Source: Dipteris shenzhenensis (taxonomy: Eukaryota; Polypodiophyta; Polypodiopsida; Gleicheniales). Taken from it: 64,000 nt of DNA. The stretch lies in NCBI GenBank assembly GCA_047967505.1, contig CM106539.1. One strand, given 5' to 3'. Made by a program: the position numbers and the translations under genes. Under the pieces are notes generated by a model, which saw nothing but the letters and a program-made list of their open reading frames with translations, was not told the DNA's origin and did not search any database. This document shows positions 33,616 through 46,285 of the stretch, piece after piece (the first letter of the stretch is position 1; each line of letters begins with the position of its first letter).

Positions 33616-34140
33616 AGAGAGACAATGTCTTAGAATTCCTACTGTAGAGAGAAAAAATCTCCAACTTGTATAAATACCCCATAATGGAATGAAGCCCACA
33701 CTCTTTGGGGCATTGCATTGAGTTCTACTTTGGTATTCCAAGCAATTGTCTCAAGTGTCCATACTTCCTTGCATTCCACGTCCAAAAGCATGTCCTAACC
33801 TTGCAACTCCTCCTCCCCTCTCCTCCAACCTTGCAACCCATCCTCTCCCTCTCCTCCTCCCTCCTCCTCCTTCCTCCTCCTCCTCCTTTCTTCTCCTCCC
33901 TCTTCCTCCTCCTCCTCCCTCTTCCTCCTCGTCCTCCCTCCTCCTCCTCCTCCTGTCTCCTTGTCCCTTCTCCTCCTCCCTCCTCCTCCTCCTCCTCCTG
34001 CTCCTCCCTCCTCTCTCTTCTTTCCCCCATGCTCTTACACCTTCTTCCTTCCCCACTCCTATGCTCCCCCTAAACCCTTAGTTCCTCAACCCTTAACCTC
34101 CATGATCTACAAGGGAGATGAGTTCTCCACCATGTACTCT

Positions 34141-34335
34141 ACCTTGAACCTTGGAACCTCTTCTAAACTCTGGAACCTCTCTCTAAACCTTGGAACCTCC
34201 TTCTAAACCTTGGAACTCCTTCTAAAACCTTGAAAGTCCTTCTAAACCTTGGAACCTCCTTCTAACCCTAGAACCTCCTTCTAAACCTTGGAACTTCTTC
34301 TAAACCTTGGAACTCCTTCTAAACCCTTAAACTCC
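34141..34335 (+). repeat. 17-20-bp minisatellite
   Basis: About ten degenerate units of CCTTGGAAC(C)TCCTTCTAAA. Confidence 0.85.
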
Positions 34336-34345
34336 TCCTAAACGC

Positions 34346-35100
34346 TACAACCCCCAATGAAGATGAAAGTCTTCATGTCCTCAACTATGATGATACACGT
34401 TCCTTTTACACATGCATGCACTATGTTTGCATACCACACTGAAGCCTACGTCTCTCACTGGAACATGACTCGAGGTCCTAAGCTACACGTATACTACAAA
34501 CGACAACCCCAATATAGCTGTAGGTGACAAAAAGCCTCACAACCCTGCATACTGAGAATACCCTGCTCTTCCCGCAGAAGCCGTGGGACAGAGCCAACAA
34601 ACAAATTAAAAAAACATTGTGGAGCTTGCCATCAAATGGGTGTGCATCACTCTAGCACAACATTGGAGGCCCATTAATCCATGCCTAATGTTCTCATTTA
34701 GGTGTGTCCTTGGGTTGAGGAGAAGCTCACATAGTGTACTTTTGAATGATTACTTGGTTGCATGTATATACATAATTTCTTTTTATGTTTTTGAATAAAT
34801 TGCTATATCCTATAGTCTTCAGGATGCATGCTTCAAATGCAACATAGCACTTGTAATGCTTTAACACTATTATTCCAAATCCTTATTCCATAATTTTTTG
34901 ATGCGCATGTTGAAGTTTGAATGTGTACTACAACTTGAAGACAAAGTTTGTCGAATTCTATTGAGAAATGCATAAGTTATGGGCCACGCAAGATGATCTA
35001 CCTATATATAAAAAAGTCCCTAAACCTCACCAAAAATGGCTACACTCAAGCAAACAATGACTGTCCTCTTCTCTTTTTGTTTGGTATAATTGTTTCTCCC
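34346..35100. other. No supported gene
   Basis: Mixed sequence without recognisable features, ending in the (TA)n tract. Confidence 0.3.
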
Positions 35101-35101
35101 T

Positions 35102-35103
<2 letters not shown>

Positions 35104-35135
<32 letters not shown>
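35104..35135. repeat. (TA)n microsatellite at the left edge of the tandem array
   Basis: Sixteen TA units ending 4 bp before the first 5.56-kb unit. This tract is not repeated at the later unit starts. Confidence 0.95.
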
Positions 35136-35138
<3 letters not shown>

Positions 35139-35696
35139 GGTTAATTTATTTATTTTGTCTATCCATCTATCTAATGAAGCTGCTCTTTCTATCCAAGATG
35201 CACCTATCCACAATCCATATTTTTTCGGAGGTCCATTCTTGCTGTTATAGCCTCTATTCCTCTATCTTCTTCCTATTATGAGGTCTTCGTTGCTCTATAT
35301 GAATGGTGAGGAACAATAACAAAACCACTACCAAAAAATGCATTGGATGAGTGGATGCCTTGCACCTATAACTTGAATGATTGGATAGTAATGAAATGAT
35401 TTGCTAGCATCCACAAAAGCTTCTAAAAGGAAGCTAGGTGATGTTTTGCATGAGAGAAGTGGCCACATTTTGAAGTTCAATTTTGAAAAGAAAGGATGGC
35501 TGGCAAAGGTGCAACATGTCTACATGGGAACGCACATGTGCTAGGATACCATCACATTGTAAACTATTCTCTTCATGTACATACCTTCTAAGTTACCTAC
35601 GAGTGTAATGAGCCCATTTGGAAATTTATGTTGATTCTAGAAGAGCACTTATTCATGGTAGATATACTTCCTTTAGACTTTGAGGAGTGGGAACCT

Positions 35697-36090
35697 ATGA
35701 GTCTTTCATAGGTAAGGTTGTTGCCATTCATGACGATTTAGGTAAGAAAATGCATGCTAGAAAGAAGTATTCCTCTTTGCGAAGGAGAAATGTGTATTTA
35801 TATGATGCAATATACATTGCTAAGACATTGCTCCTAGGATTGTATCAAGCCATGTCCAACTTCGAATCATTATAACACCATTACAACTTCAAGTAGAGTC
35901 TTTCATAGGTAAGGTTGTTGCCATTCATGAGGATTTAGGTAAGCAAATGCATGGTGGAAAGAAGTATTCCTCTTTGCGAAGGAGAAATGTGTATTTATAT
36001 GATGCAATATACATTACTGAGACATTGCTGCCAGGATTGTATCAAGCCATGTCCAACTTCAAAGCATTACACCACCACAACTTCAAGATG
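35697..36090 (+). repeat. 197-bp internal tandem duplication (also at 41266-41659 and 46843-47236)
   Basis: Two copies starting AGTCTTTCATAGGTAAGG, roughly 93% alike, occur in every 5.56-kb unit. The duplication is therefore older than the amplification of the unit. Confidence 0.9.
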
Positions 36091-39000
36091 TAGATTGCAA
36101 CACATGTAGTAGACTTAAGGACAATACAATCAAACAAGGACAAGATCACAAAGGATGTGGGAAGTTCACAGTTGGATCCAAATGGGTAATATTGTCTTGC
36201 TTTATGGCTATGTATAATTTTGTATCTCATTTTCAAATTATCTAGATGCATAGAATAGAAACCATGTAGTCATGCAAGCATGTAGATGTTCAAATGCCCT
36301 TGAAGATTTGATTGGTATGAATTGGGAAATGAGATAGGGTGGATAGAATGGGTCATGTGTTTCAATGTCATGTGTGGTTGTTAGGTATCAAGTGGGTACC
36401 ACATACCATGCCAAATGTTGCATTTAGGTTCCAACATTGGCAATGGAAGAAAATAAGGTAGTCGTTGGCTTCTCGTTAACTCTAACAATGATGAAAATAC
36501 ATGGGTAAGTTTAATATTGATGTTTATTATGGAGATTTCAAGAATGTGACCATCGCACTGAATATGCAAGAACACCTATTAGTCATAGAGGATGGTATGT
36601 CAACATCATTCAACTTTATCTTAAATGGTTAAAAAGGGAGGCAAGCATGTAGAGAAGTGCATGCATAATGCCAATTTCATCCCTCTACAACATTAAACAT
36701 AGTAAACAATGCATTTGACTAGTACAGGCATTTAGATTCATGATTGTGGATTTTGGCATTCACACATCTTTACAAATTGCTTCATGAAGTAGAAGCCTTA
36801 GAAAATAGTGGTGCAATTTATTTTGATGTTTTTCTATGTGGTTTCATGCCTAAATTTTTAAAATAACATTTAGCATTTGATTTACTATGTATATTTATTG
36901 GGTTTGTCTATATAAAAGGGTAAAAGAGGCACTTTCACTTTTCCTCTAGTAGCAGTCATTATAATGCTTTGACTGTACAGCATCAAAAGATCAATCAACA
37001 TTGGAAGAGAGGAAGACATATAACAAGACAACTCTATGTTGGTAAGCAACCGCATGAGCTTTGAATTGAGTTGTTTTGTTGGTTTTGCAATCTAATGTGT
37101 TTCTTGGGTCTTCAAACATAATGGTTGCTGAATTATTATAGGAGACAGTTGAGGTTGATGAGTTTTCTTCTCAATGGCCCAACATTTGGTTGAGATTACT
37201 CATTGATGCACTGCAGTGGTTGAGCAAGAGGACACATTCTGGCCTTTCACAATACCATGAGGGCCTATAGAATCGCTAAAGTGTAAGGCCTTGTAACAGA
37301 TCATTAGAATTCTAACATCACTTAGGACGCTAACAAGGTCATTTTGATCCATGCCATCAAAGAATTCACCTCAAATATTCATGGTATGGAAATGAAAAAA
37401 ACAAGTATGTGCTTGGCTATAAAAGAGGAGAGCCTTGGTCCTATTTCTATTAGGTTTAGACCCAGGAACTTACTTGGGGATTTCAAAGGCCCTATTTCTA
37501 ATGGATTAGACATAGCAAAGGAAAGAGATAGGATTGTGAAGCCTCTTTGTCATTGAATTAAGAAATTGTAATACAAACATCTATTTTTTATCATGTCCCA
37601 TCCTTGCGAAACACATATCATAAGTAAATTGTCTCATTCATCTATGGTTAAATGGTGAATGCATTATTGATGCAATATAAGGTAACTTAGCTTTCAAATT
37701 CTAGACTATTAAATACATCGCCTCCAAATTTATCGCTTAGAGAAGTTGATGTTTTGTATGCAAACCTATCCCTTTTCCTTCTCTTGTATTGAAAGTTGTC
37801 GCAAAATTATGACCACCGCCAATTTTTGAAGGTCTTCTACATCGAATTAGAAGATTTGGCCCCATTTGGGGACAAATATGAAAAAGATACTTGTGCTCTC
37901 AACTTTGAACTAAGAAGCTTTGAAATTGGAAGTGCAAAAGGTATTGCTCTCTTCTCATCATTTTCCATGCAATTACGTGCTATCATATTGCATCTAATTG
38001 GGCAATATGATGAAATTCCAAGTCAATAGAATGATCTCAGCTAGCTTTTGCCAATCCAATGATCATTTCATACAAATCTAGAAGAAATTTGATTTTAAAA
38101 GTTTTATCGGTGTGGCATTTACTATTTAAAAACACCAAAACCTACCATTGCATGAATTTTTCCATTTGGATAGTGTCAGCCAAATGGCCACTTTGCACCT
38201 TGACAAGTCTTGGTGTTATCGAACACTACATACTTTTGCTTCTATGACATAGTTAAATTCCTTCGTATATCTATGTTTCTTCAGGCAAAATCATGAAATC
38301 ATCAAGTTCAACATTAATAAACATAGAAAATGAAATATGTACAAGGGGATGTAGAAGAACATCAAAATATTTTATGAGAAATTACATTGACATAGCAAAG
38401 ACAAATATATAGTTCTTAGTCCATAACAATAACCCACATTGTGTAGATGTTACATAAGTTGGCGTCTTCAAAAAGACCACCTGTCACTTTCTCTTTAGCC
38501 TTTGGCTCCAATAGCACTTGTACTGAGTCATACATCCAACTTGTAATTTTTGGGGATTTCTTGTACAAACACATTGGAATGGAGCATGAGGAATCAGATT
38601 GTGGATAATGGTTTGGAACTTTTTGATTTCTTGTAGTGACTTCATGCTTGGTTTTTATGTCTCATTACCTTTGGAGCTTGCATTGGTGCTTACACATGAT
38701 TCCCTAGCCTGTTGTCTACCTTGGATTTCCTCCTATCCTCATCTTCCTCCAATACTATCTATTGATTGGTTGAAGAGGGTTAGGGGATGGCTAATGGGCA
38801 TTAGGCAATGGTGGACGAGGGTCATGGGTTGACTAACAAAAATTCTCTCGATCACTAGGTTGCGTTTATTGGATGCCTTGGGGTTGAAATGTGAGTTTAG
38901 GGCATGAAATTGCCTTATATATACTTTTTAAAAAGTAGTCTTACATCACCTCTTTAGCAGCTACACGCAAGTGGGTCCTTCACCATTCCAATGATATTAC

Positions 39001-39732
39001 TTGGCTTCAATAAACCTTTTAGAGGGTATGAAGAGTCAGTATTATCCATGTCCATTCTTCCCATTACATCCTCCATGAAGTTCGTAAAGAAGAGCACAAG
39101 TGAATGTAAGTAGAAACAATGCAACACCATGGATATTTAAGAGTAAGAAATTTCATTGAAACACTACGGTATCCTAGATTCTCCTCTTTTGGCAAGGTCT
39201 ATAGAATATAAGCTCCCTTCCAACCAAGGTCAAGATGCTCTTTTCCTTGCAAATGAAGACCATGGAGCACATAGTCAGAAGCTTCCATAAATCCCAATTT
39301 ACATGTGCTTGCATATTGAGCCTCCAGCTACAAGTTCACATGGAACTTGTCGGAGATGTCCTCAACTAGCTCCATGAATAGTCACAAAGTGTAGATAAAG
39401 TGTGGGAGGTACTAATAGAGGGTAAGGTAGGAAGGAGAAGGAGGGAGAAGAAGGAGTAGGCTTGAGAAAGAGAGAAGAGGGAGGAGCAAGGTATTACAAG
39501 CATGAGTAAGAGGGGGCAAGAGCAAGGGGGGGGAGGCGGAGCTGTGGATGTGAGCAAGAGGGAGGAGGAGTAGGTGACAATAGTAGGAGGAAGGAGAAGC
39601 AGGTGAGAAAGGGGGAGGCATGAGCAAGAGGAAGGACAAGTAGGCATGAGGAGGAGAAAGAACGAGGGGGGGGGGGAATGAGGAGGCATGTGGGAAGATG
39701 GAGGAGAGAGGAAGAGCAAGATGGTTGAAGGA

Positions 39733-39747
39733 GGGAGGGAGGGAGGG
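39733..39747 (+). other. G-quadruplex-capable motif (also at 45302-45316 and 50879-50893)
   Basis: GGGAGGGAGGGAGGG: four G-triplets with single-base loops, the classic parallel quadruplex pattern, in the purine-rich block of each tandem unit. Confidence 0.7.
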
Positions 39748-40265
39748 AGGAGAGAAGGAGGGAGCACTTGAAATTTTGAAATTGCATTGAAAGGAGTGTC
39801 CCCGTCCCATGGTTTTGTGTAAAGGTAACATGTTGTGAGTTCAATTATGGGCTTAACCCACCTAAGTAGGGGGGTTAGGCCTCGTTGGTGCCCAAACATG
39901 GGGCTTGAATTAATCTACTAATCCTCCCTAAATACATTCCTTACTAGGCCCTTTTGAGAAACCATTTCTCCCTTAATGTTTTTTGAAAGAAAAGTAATTA
40001 GCATGCATCATAGATTCAATATTTATTTGTTGCATTCTATATTATATTATTAGATTGTTTTTTTTTTGGGGCAAATCTAAGTTCTTAGTCTTATTTTGAG
40101 AACACTACATAATAAAAACTCCTCTTCACTTTACTTGCACTTGTGTAGACATGGCATGTCCATGGAATTTACCTCATGGCATTGTAATTACATACGACTC
40201 ACGAGTGAAAACTTAATAATGTAACATATTCTCTCTCTTCAATGCATTTCAAAAGTAAAAATAGG

Positions 40266-40319
<54 letters not shown>

Positions 40320-40696
40320 CTTGTGTGTGTGCACATATGCTTTGCTTGCCCCTTAAATTGGCATAAATAGAGACACGGGCCTACCTAGAACAAGTGCAAA
40401 GAAACCCTATATTTCCACTCTTACAAATTGTTAGAGTAACGTTGAAGGAGCTACAACAAGGCTACATTTTTCATGTCTAAGTTTGTTTACAACCATGTGT
40501 GAGGTCCCTATCTGTGTACAAGAAACAATAAAAGGTATACTTCATGCTTATATACAATTGTAATTTATCCACATTCAATCATAAGAGTTAAGGTGGCAAA
40601 GTTTATCTTGGACCCTTGTAGTATAGGACTAGGGCCTCATATTATTCTGTTCAGCTACTTTCTAAGATTTGGATCAGCAAAAGGCCACCTGAAACT

Positions 40697-40708
40697 TGGA
40701 CCCTTCAT
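40697..40708 (+). other. 12-bp filler at junction of units 1 and 2
   Basis: TGGACCCTTCAT lies between the end of unit 1 and the start of unit 2. Together with the preceding CT it matches CTTGGACCCTT at 40607-40617, about 90 bp upstream. Confidence 0.8.
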
Positions 40709-43700
40709 GTTAATTTATTTATTTTGTCTATCCATCTATCTAATGAAGCTGCTCTTTCTATCCAAGATGCACCTATCCACAATCCATATTTTTTCGGAGG
40801 TCCATTCTTGCTGTTATAGCCTCTATTCCTCTATCTTCTTCCTATTATGAGGTCTTCGTTGCTCTATATGAATGGTGAGGAACAATAACAAAACCACTAC
40901 CAAAAAATGCATTGGATGAGTGGATGCCTTGCACCTATAACTTGAATGATTGGATAGTAATGAAATGATTTGCTAGCATCCACAAAAGCTTCTAAAAGGA
41001 AGCTAGGTGATGTTTTGCATGAGAGAAGTGGCCACATTTTGAAGTTCAATTTTGAAAAGAAAGGATGGCTGGCAAAGGTGCAACATGTCTACATGGGAAC
41101 GCACATGTGCTAGGATACCATCACATTGTAAACTATTCTCTTCATGTACATACCTTCTAAGTTACCTACGAGTGTAATGAGCCCATTTGGAAATTTATGT
41201 TGATTCTAGAAGAGCACTTATTCATGGTAGATATACTTCCTTTAGACTTTGAGGAGTGGGAACCTATGAGTCTTTCATAGGTAAGGTTGTTGCCATTCAT
41301 GACGATTTAGGTAAGAAAATGCATGCTAGAAAGAAGTATTCCTCTTTGCGAAGGAGAAATGTGTATTTATATGATGCAATATACATTGCTAAGACATTGC
41401 TCCTAGGATTGTATCAAGCCATGTCCAACTTCGAATCATTATAACACCATTACAACTTCAAGTAGAGTCTTTCATAGGTAAGGTTGTTGCCATTCATGAG
41501 GATTTAGGTAAGCAAATGCATGGTGGAAAGAAGTATTCCTCTTTGCGAAGGAGAAATGTGTATTTATATGATGCAATATACATTACTGAGACATTGCTGC
41601 CAGGATTGTATCAAGCCATGTCCAACTTCAAAGCATTACACCACCACAACTTCAAGATGTAGATTGCAACACATGTAGTAGACTTAAGGACAATACAATC
41701 AAACAAGGACAAGATCACAAAGGATGTGGGAAGTTCACAGTTGGATCCAAATGGGTAATATTGTCTTGCTTTATGGCTATGTATAATTTTGTATCTCATT
41801 TTCAAATTATCTAGATGCATAGAATAGAAACCATGTAGTCATGCAAGCATGTAGATGTTCAAATGCCCTTGAAGATTTGATTGGTATGAATTGGGAAATG
41901 AGATAGGGTGGATAGAATGGGTCATGTGTTTCAATGTCATGTGTGGTTGTTAGGTATCAAGTGGGTACCACATACCATGCCAAATGTTGCATTTAGGTTC
42001 CAACATTGGCAATGGAAGAAAATAAGGTAGTCGTTGGCTTCTCGTTAACTCTAACAATGATGAAAATACATGGGTAAGTTTAATATTGATGTTTATTATG
42101 GAGATTTCAAGAATGTGACCATCGCACTGAATATGCAAGAACACCTATTAGTCATAGAGGATGGTATGTCAACATCATTCAACTTTATCTTAAATGGTTA
42201 AAAAGGGAGGCAAGCATGTAGAGAAGTGCATGCATAATGCCAATTTCATCCCTCTACAACATTAAACATAGTAAACAATGCATTTGACTAGTACAGGCAT
42301 TTAGATTCATGATTGTGGATTTTGGCATTCACACATCTTTACAAATTGCTTCATGAAGTAGAAGCCTTAGAAAATAGTGGTGCAATTTATTTTGATGTTT
42401 TTCTATGTGGTTTCATGCCTAAATTTTTAAAATAACATTTAGCATTTGATTTACTATGTATATTTATTGGGTTTGTCTATATAAAAGGGTAAAAGAGGCA
42501 CTTTCACTTTTCCTCTAGTAGCAGTCATTATAATGCTTTGACTGTACAGCATCAAAAGATCAATCAACATTGGAAGAGAGGAAGACATATAACAAGACAA
42601 CTCTATGTTGGTAAGCAACCGCATGAGCTTTGAATTGAGTTGTTTTGTTGGTTTTGCAATCTAATGTGTTTCTTGGGTCTTCAAACATAATGGTTGCTGA
42701 ATTATTATAGGAGACAGTTGAGGTTGATGAGTTTTCTTCTCAATGGCCCAACATTTGGTTGAGATTACTCATTGATGCACTGCAGTGGTTGAGCAAGAGG
42801 ACACATTCTGGCCTTTCACAATACCATGAGGGCCTATAGAATCGCTAAAGTGTAAGGCCTTGTAACAGATCATTAGAATTCTAACATCACTTAGGACGCT
42901 AACAAGGTCATTTTGATCCATGCCATCAAAGAATTCACCTCAAATATTCATGGTATGGAAATGAAAAAAACAAGTATGTGCTTGGCTATAAAAGAGGAGA
43001 GCCTTGGTCCTATTTCTATTAGGTTTAGACCCAGGAACTTACTTGGGGATTTCAAAGGCCCTATTTCTAATGGATTAGACATAGCAAAGGAAAGAGATAG
43101 GATTGTGAAGCCTCTTTGTCATTGAATTAAGAAATTGTAATACAAACATCTATTTTTTATCATGTCCCATCCTTGCGAAACACATATCATAAGTAAATTG
43201 TCTCATTCATCTATGGTTAAATGGTGAATGCATTATTGATGCAATATAAGGTAACTTAGCTTTCAAATTCTAGACTATTAAATACATCGCCTCCAAATTT
43301 ATCGCTTAGAGAAGTTGATGTTTTGTATGCAAACCTATCCCTTTTCCTTCTCTTGTATTGAAAGTTGTCGCAAAATTATGACCACCGCCAATTTTTGAAG
43401 GTCTTCTACATCGAATTAGAAGATTTGGCCCCATTTGGGGACAAATATGAAAAAGATACTTGTGCTCTCAACTTTGAACTAAGAAGCTTTGAAATTGGAA
43501 GTGCAAAAGGTATTGCTCTCTTCTCATCATTTTCCATGCAATTACGTGCTATCATATTGCATCTAATTGGGCAATATGATGAAATTCCAAGTCAATAGAA
43601 TGATCTCAGCTAGCTTTTGCCAATCCAATGATCATTTCATACAAATCTAGAAGAAATTTGATTTTAAAAGTTTTATCGGTGTGGCATTTACTATTTAAAA

Positions 43701-45834
43701 ACACCAAAACCTACCATTGCATGAATTTTTCCATTTGGATAGTGTCAGCCAAATGGCCACTTTGCACCTTGACAAGTCTTGGTGTTATCGAACACTACAT
43801 ACTTTTGCTTCTATGACATAGTTAAATTCCTTCGTATATCTATGTTTCTTCAGGCAAAATCATGAAATCATCAAGTTCAACATTAATAAACATAGAAAAT
43901 GAAATATGTACAAGGGGATGTAGAAGAACATCAAAATATTTTATGAGAAATTACATTGACATAGCAAAGACAAATATATAGTTCTTAGTCCATAACAATA
44001 ACCCACATTGTGTAGATGTCACATAAGTTGGCGTCTTCAAAAAGACCACCTGTCACTTTCTCTTTAGCCTTTGGCTCCAATAGCACTTGTACTGAGTCAT
44101 ACATCCAACTTGTAATTTTTGGGGATTTCTTGTACAAACACATTGGAATGGAGCATGAGGAATCAGATTGTGGATAATGGTTTGGAACTTTTTGATTTCT
44201 TGTAGTGACTTCATGCTTGGTTTTTATGTCTCATTACCTTTGGAGCTTGCATTGGTGCTTACACATGATTCCCTAGCCTGTTGTCTACCTTGGATTTCCT
44301 CCTATCCTCATCTTCCTCCAATACTATCTATTGATTGGTTGAAGAGGGTTAGGGGATGGCTAATGGGCATTAGGCAATGGTGGACGAGGGTCATGGGTTG
44401 ACTAACAAAAATTCTCTCGATCACTAGGTTGCGTTTATTGGATGCCTTGGGGTTGAAATGTGAGTTTAGGGCATGAAATTGCCTTATATATACTTTTTAA
44501 AAAGTAGTCTTACATCACCTCTTTAGCAGCTACACGCAAGTGGGTCCTTCACCATTCCAATGATATTACTTGGCTTCAATAAACCTTTTAGAGGGTATGA
44601 AGAGTCAGTATTATCCATGTCCATTCTTCCCATTACATCCTCCATGAAGTTCGTAAAGAAGAGCACAAGTGAATGTAAGTAGAAACAATGCAACACCATG
44701 GATATTTAAGAGTAAGAAATTTCATTGAAACACTACGGTATCCTAGATTCTCCTCTTTTGGCAAGGTCTATAGAATATAAGCTCCCTTCCAACCAAGGTC
44801 AAGATGCTCTTTTCCTTGCAAATGAAGACCATGGAGCACATAGTCAGAAGCTTCCATAAATCCCAATTTACATGTGCTTGCATATTGAGCCTCCAGCTAC
44901 AAGTTCACATGGAACTTGTCGGAGATGTCCTCAACTAGCTCCATGAATAGTCACAAAGTGTAGATAAAGTGTGGGAGGTACTAATAGAGGGTAAGGTAGG
45001 AAGGAGAAGGAGGGAGAAGAAGGAGTAGGCTTGAGAAAGAGAGAAGAGGGAGGAGCAAGGTATTACAAGCATGAGTAAGAGGGGGCAAGAGCAAGGGGGG
45101 GGAGGCGGAGCTGTGGATGTGAGCAAGAGGGAGGAGGAGTAGGTGACAATAGTAGGAGGAAGGAGAAGCAGGTGAGAAAGGCGGAGGCATGAGCAAGAGG
45201 AAGGACAAGTAGGCATGAGGAGGAGAAAGAACGAGGGGGGGGGGGAATGAGGAGGCATGTGGGAAGATGGAGGAGAGAGGAAGAGCAAGATGGTTGAAGG
45301 AGGGAGGGAGGGAGGGAGGAGAGAAGGAGGGAGCACTTGAAATTTTGAAATTGCATTGAAAGGAGTGTCCCCGTCCCATGGTTTTGTGTAAAGGTAACAT
45401 GTTGTGAGTTCAATTATGGGCTTAACCCACCTAAGTAGGGGGGTTAGGCCTCGTTGGTGCCCAAACATGGGGCTTGAATTAATCTACTAATCCTCCCTAA
45501 ATACATTCCTTACTAGGCCCTTTTGAGAAACCATTTCTCCCTTAATGTTTTTTGAAAGAAAAGTAATTAGCATGCATCATAGATTCAATATTTATTTGTT
45601 GCATTCTATATTATATTATTAGATTGTTTTTTTTTTGGGGCAAATCTAAGTTCTTAGTCTTATTTTGAGAACACTACATAATAAAAACTCCTCTTCACTT
45701 TACTTGCACTTGTGTAGACATGGCATGTCCATGGAATTTACCTCATGGCATTGTAATTACATACGACTCACGAGTGAAAACTTAATAATGTAACATATTC
45801 TCTCTCTTCAATGCATTTCAAAAGTAAAAATAGG

Positions 45835-45896
<62 letters not shown>

Positions 45897-46273
45897 CTGG
45901 TGTGTGTGCACATATGCTTTGCTTGCCCCTTAAATTGGCATAAATAGAGACACGGGCCTACCTAGAACAAGTGCAAAGAAACCCTATATTTCCACTCTTA
46001 CAAATTGTTAGAGTAACGTTGAAGGAGCTACAACAAGGCTACATTTTTCATGTCTAAGTTTGTTTACAACCATGTGTGAGGTCCCTATCTGTGTACAAGA
46101 AACAATAAAAGGTATACTTCATGCTTATATACAATTGTAATTTATCCACATTCAATCATAAGAGTTAAGGTGGCAAAGTTTATCTTGGACCCTTGTAGTA
46201 TAGGACTAGGGCCTCATATTATTCTGTTCAGCTACTTTCTAAGATTTGGATCAGCAAAAGGCCACCTGAAACT
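40709..46273 (+). repeat. 5.56-kb tandem unit 2
   Basis: 5565 bp; 8 bp longer than units 1 and 3 because of the CT/CA microsatellite (about 45834-45893). Seen differences from unit 1 include T to C at 44020, G to C at 45182 and T to G near 45899. Confidence 0.95.
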
Positions 46274-46285
46274 TGGACCCTCCAT
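46274..46285 (+). other. 12-bp filler at junction of units 2 and 3
   Basis: TGGACCCTCCAT, the same filler as at 40697 with one T to C change. Confidence 0.8.

Larger units (their letters stand above)
33422..34345 (+). mobile_element. LTR-like region with TATA box and (TCC)n leader
   Basis: The order is minisatellite, TTGTATAAATACCCC (33667-33681), about 120 bp ending CCTAACCTTGCAACTCC, a 250-bp C/T tract of TCC triplets (33808-34020), CTCAACCCTTAACCTCCATGA, then short CCTTGGAAC repeats. The same order recurs at 60628-61260, as expected for two copies of one LTR family. Termini not resolved. Confidence 0.5.
35140..40696 (+). repeat. 5.56-kb tandem unit 1
   Basis: First of three nearly identical direct copies (5557 bp). 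It contains a 197-bp internal duplication (about 35697-36090), a TATA-like CTATATAAAAG (36908-36918), an A/G-rich block with four GGG runs (39733-39747), a CT/CA compound microsatellite (about 40266-40317) and, at its right end, 42 bp equal to the antisense end of the NAC coding sequence. No protein family is recognised in it; the open frames of 60-177 codons show no known domains, and those at 39366-39899 only reflect the G/A-rich block. Confidence 0.95.

Noticed and set aside
33725-34081. Several ORFs of 100-120 codons, poly-Arg/Glu or poly-Ser/Leu/Pro
   Set aside because: Low-complexity translation of TCC repeats, open in many frames at once.
39366-39899. 177-codon minus-strand ORF rich in Pro, Ser and Leu (also in units 2 and 3)
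   Set aside because: It is the translation of the A/G-rich block; three overlapping frames are open there because the strand has few stops.
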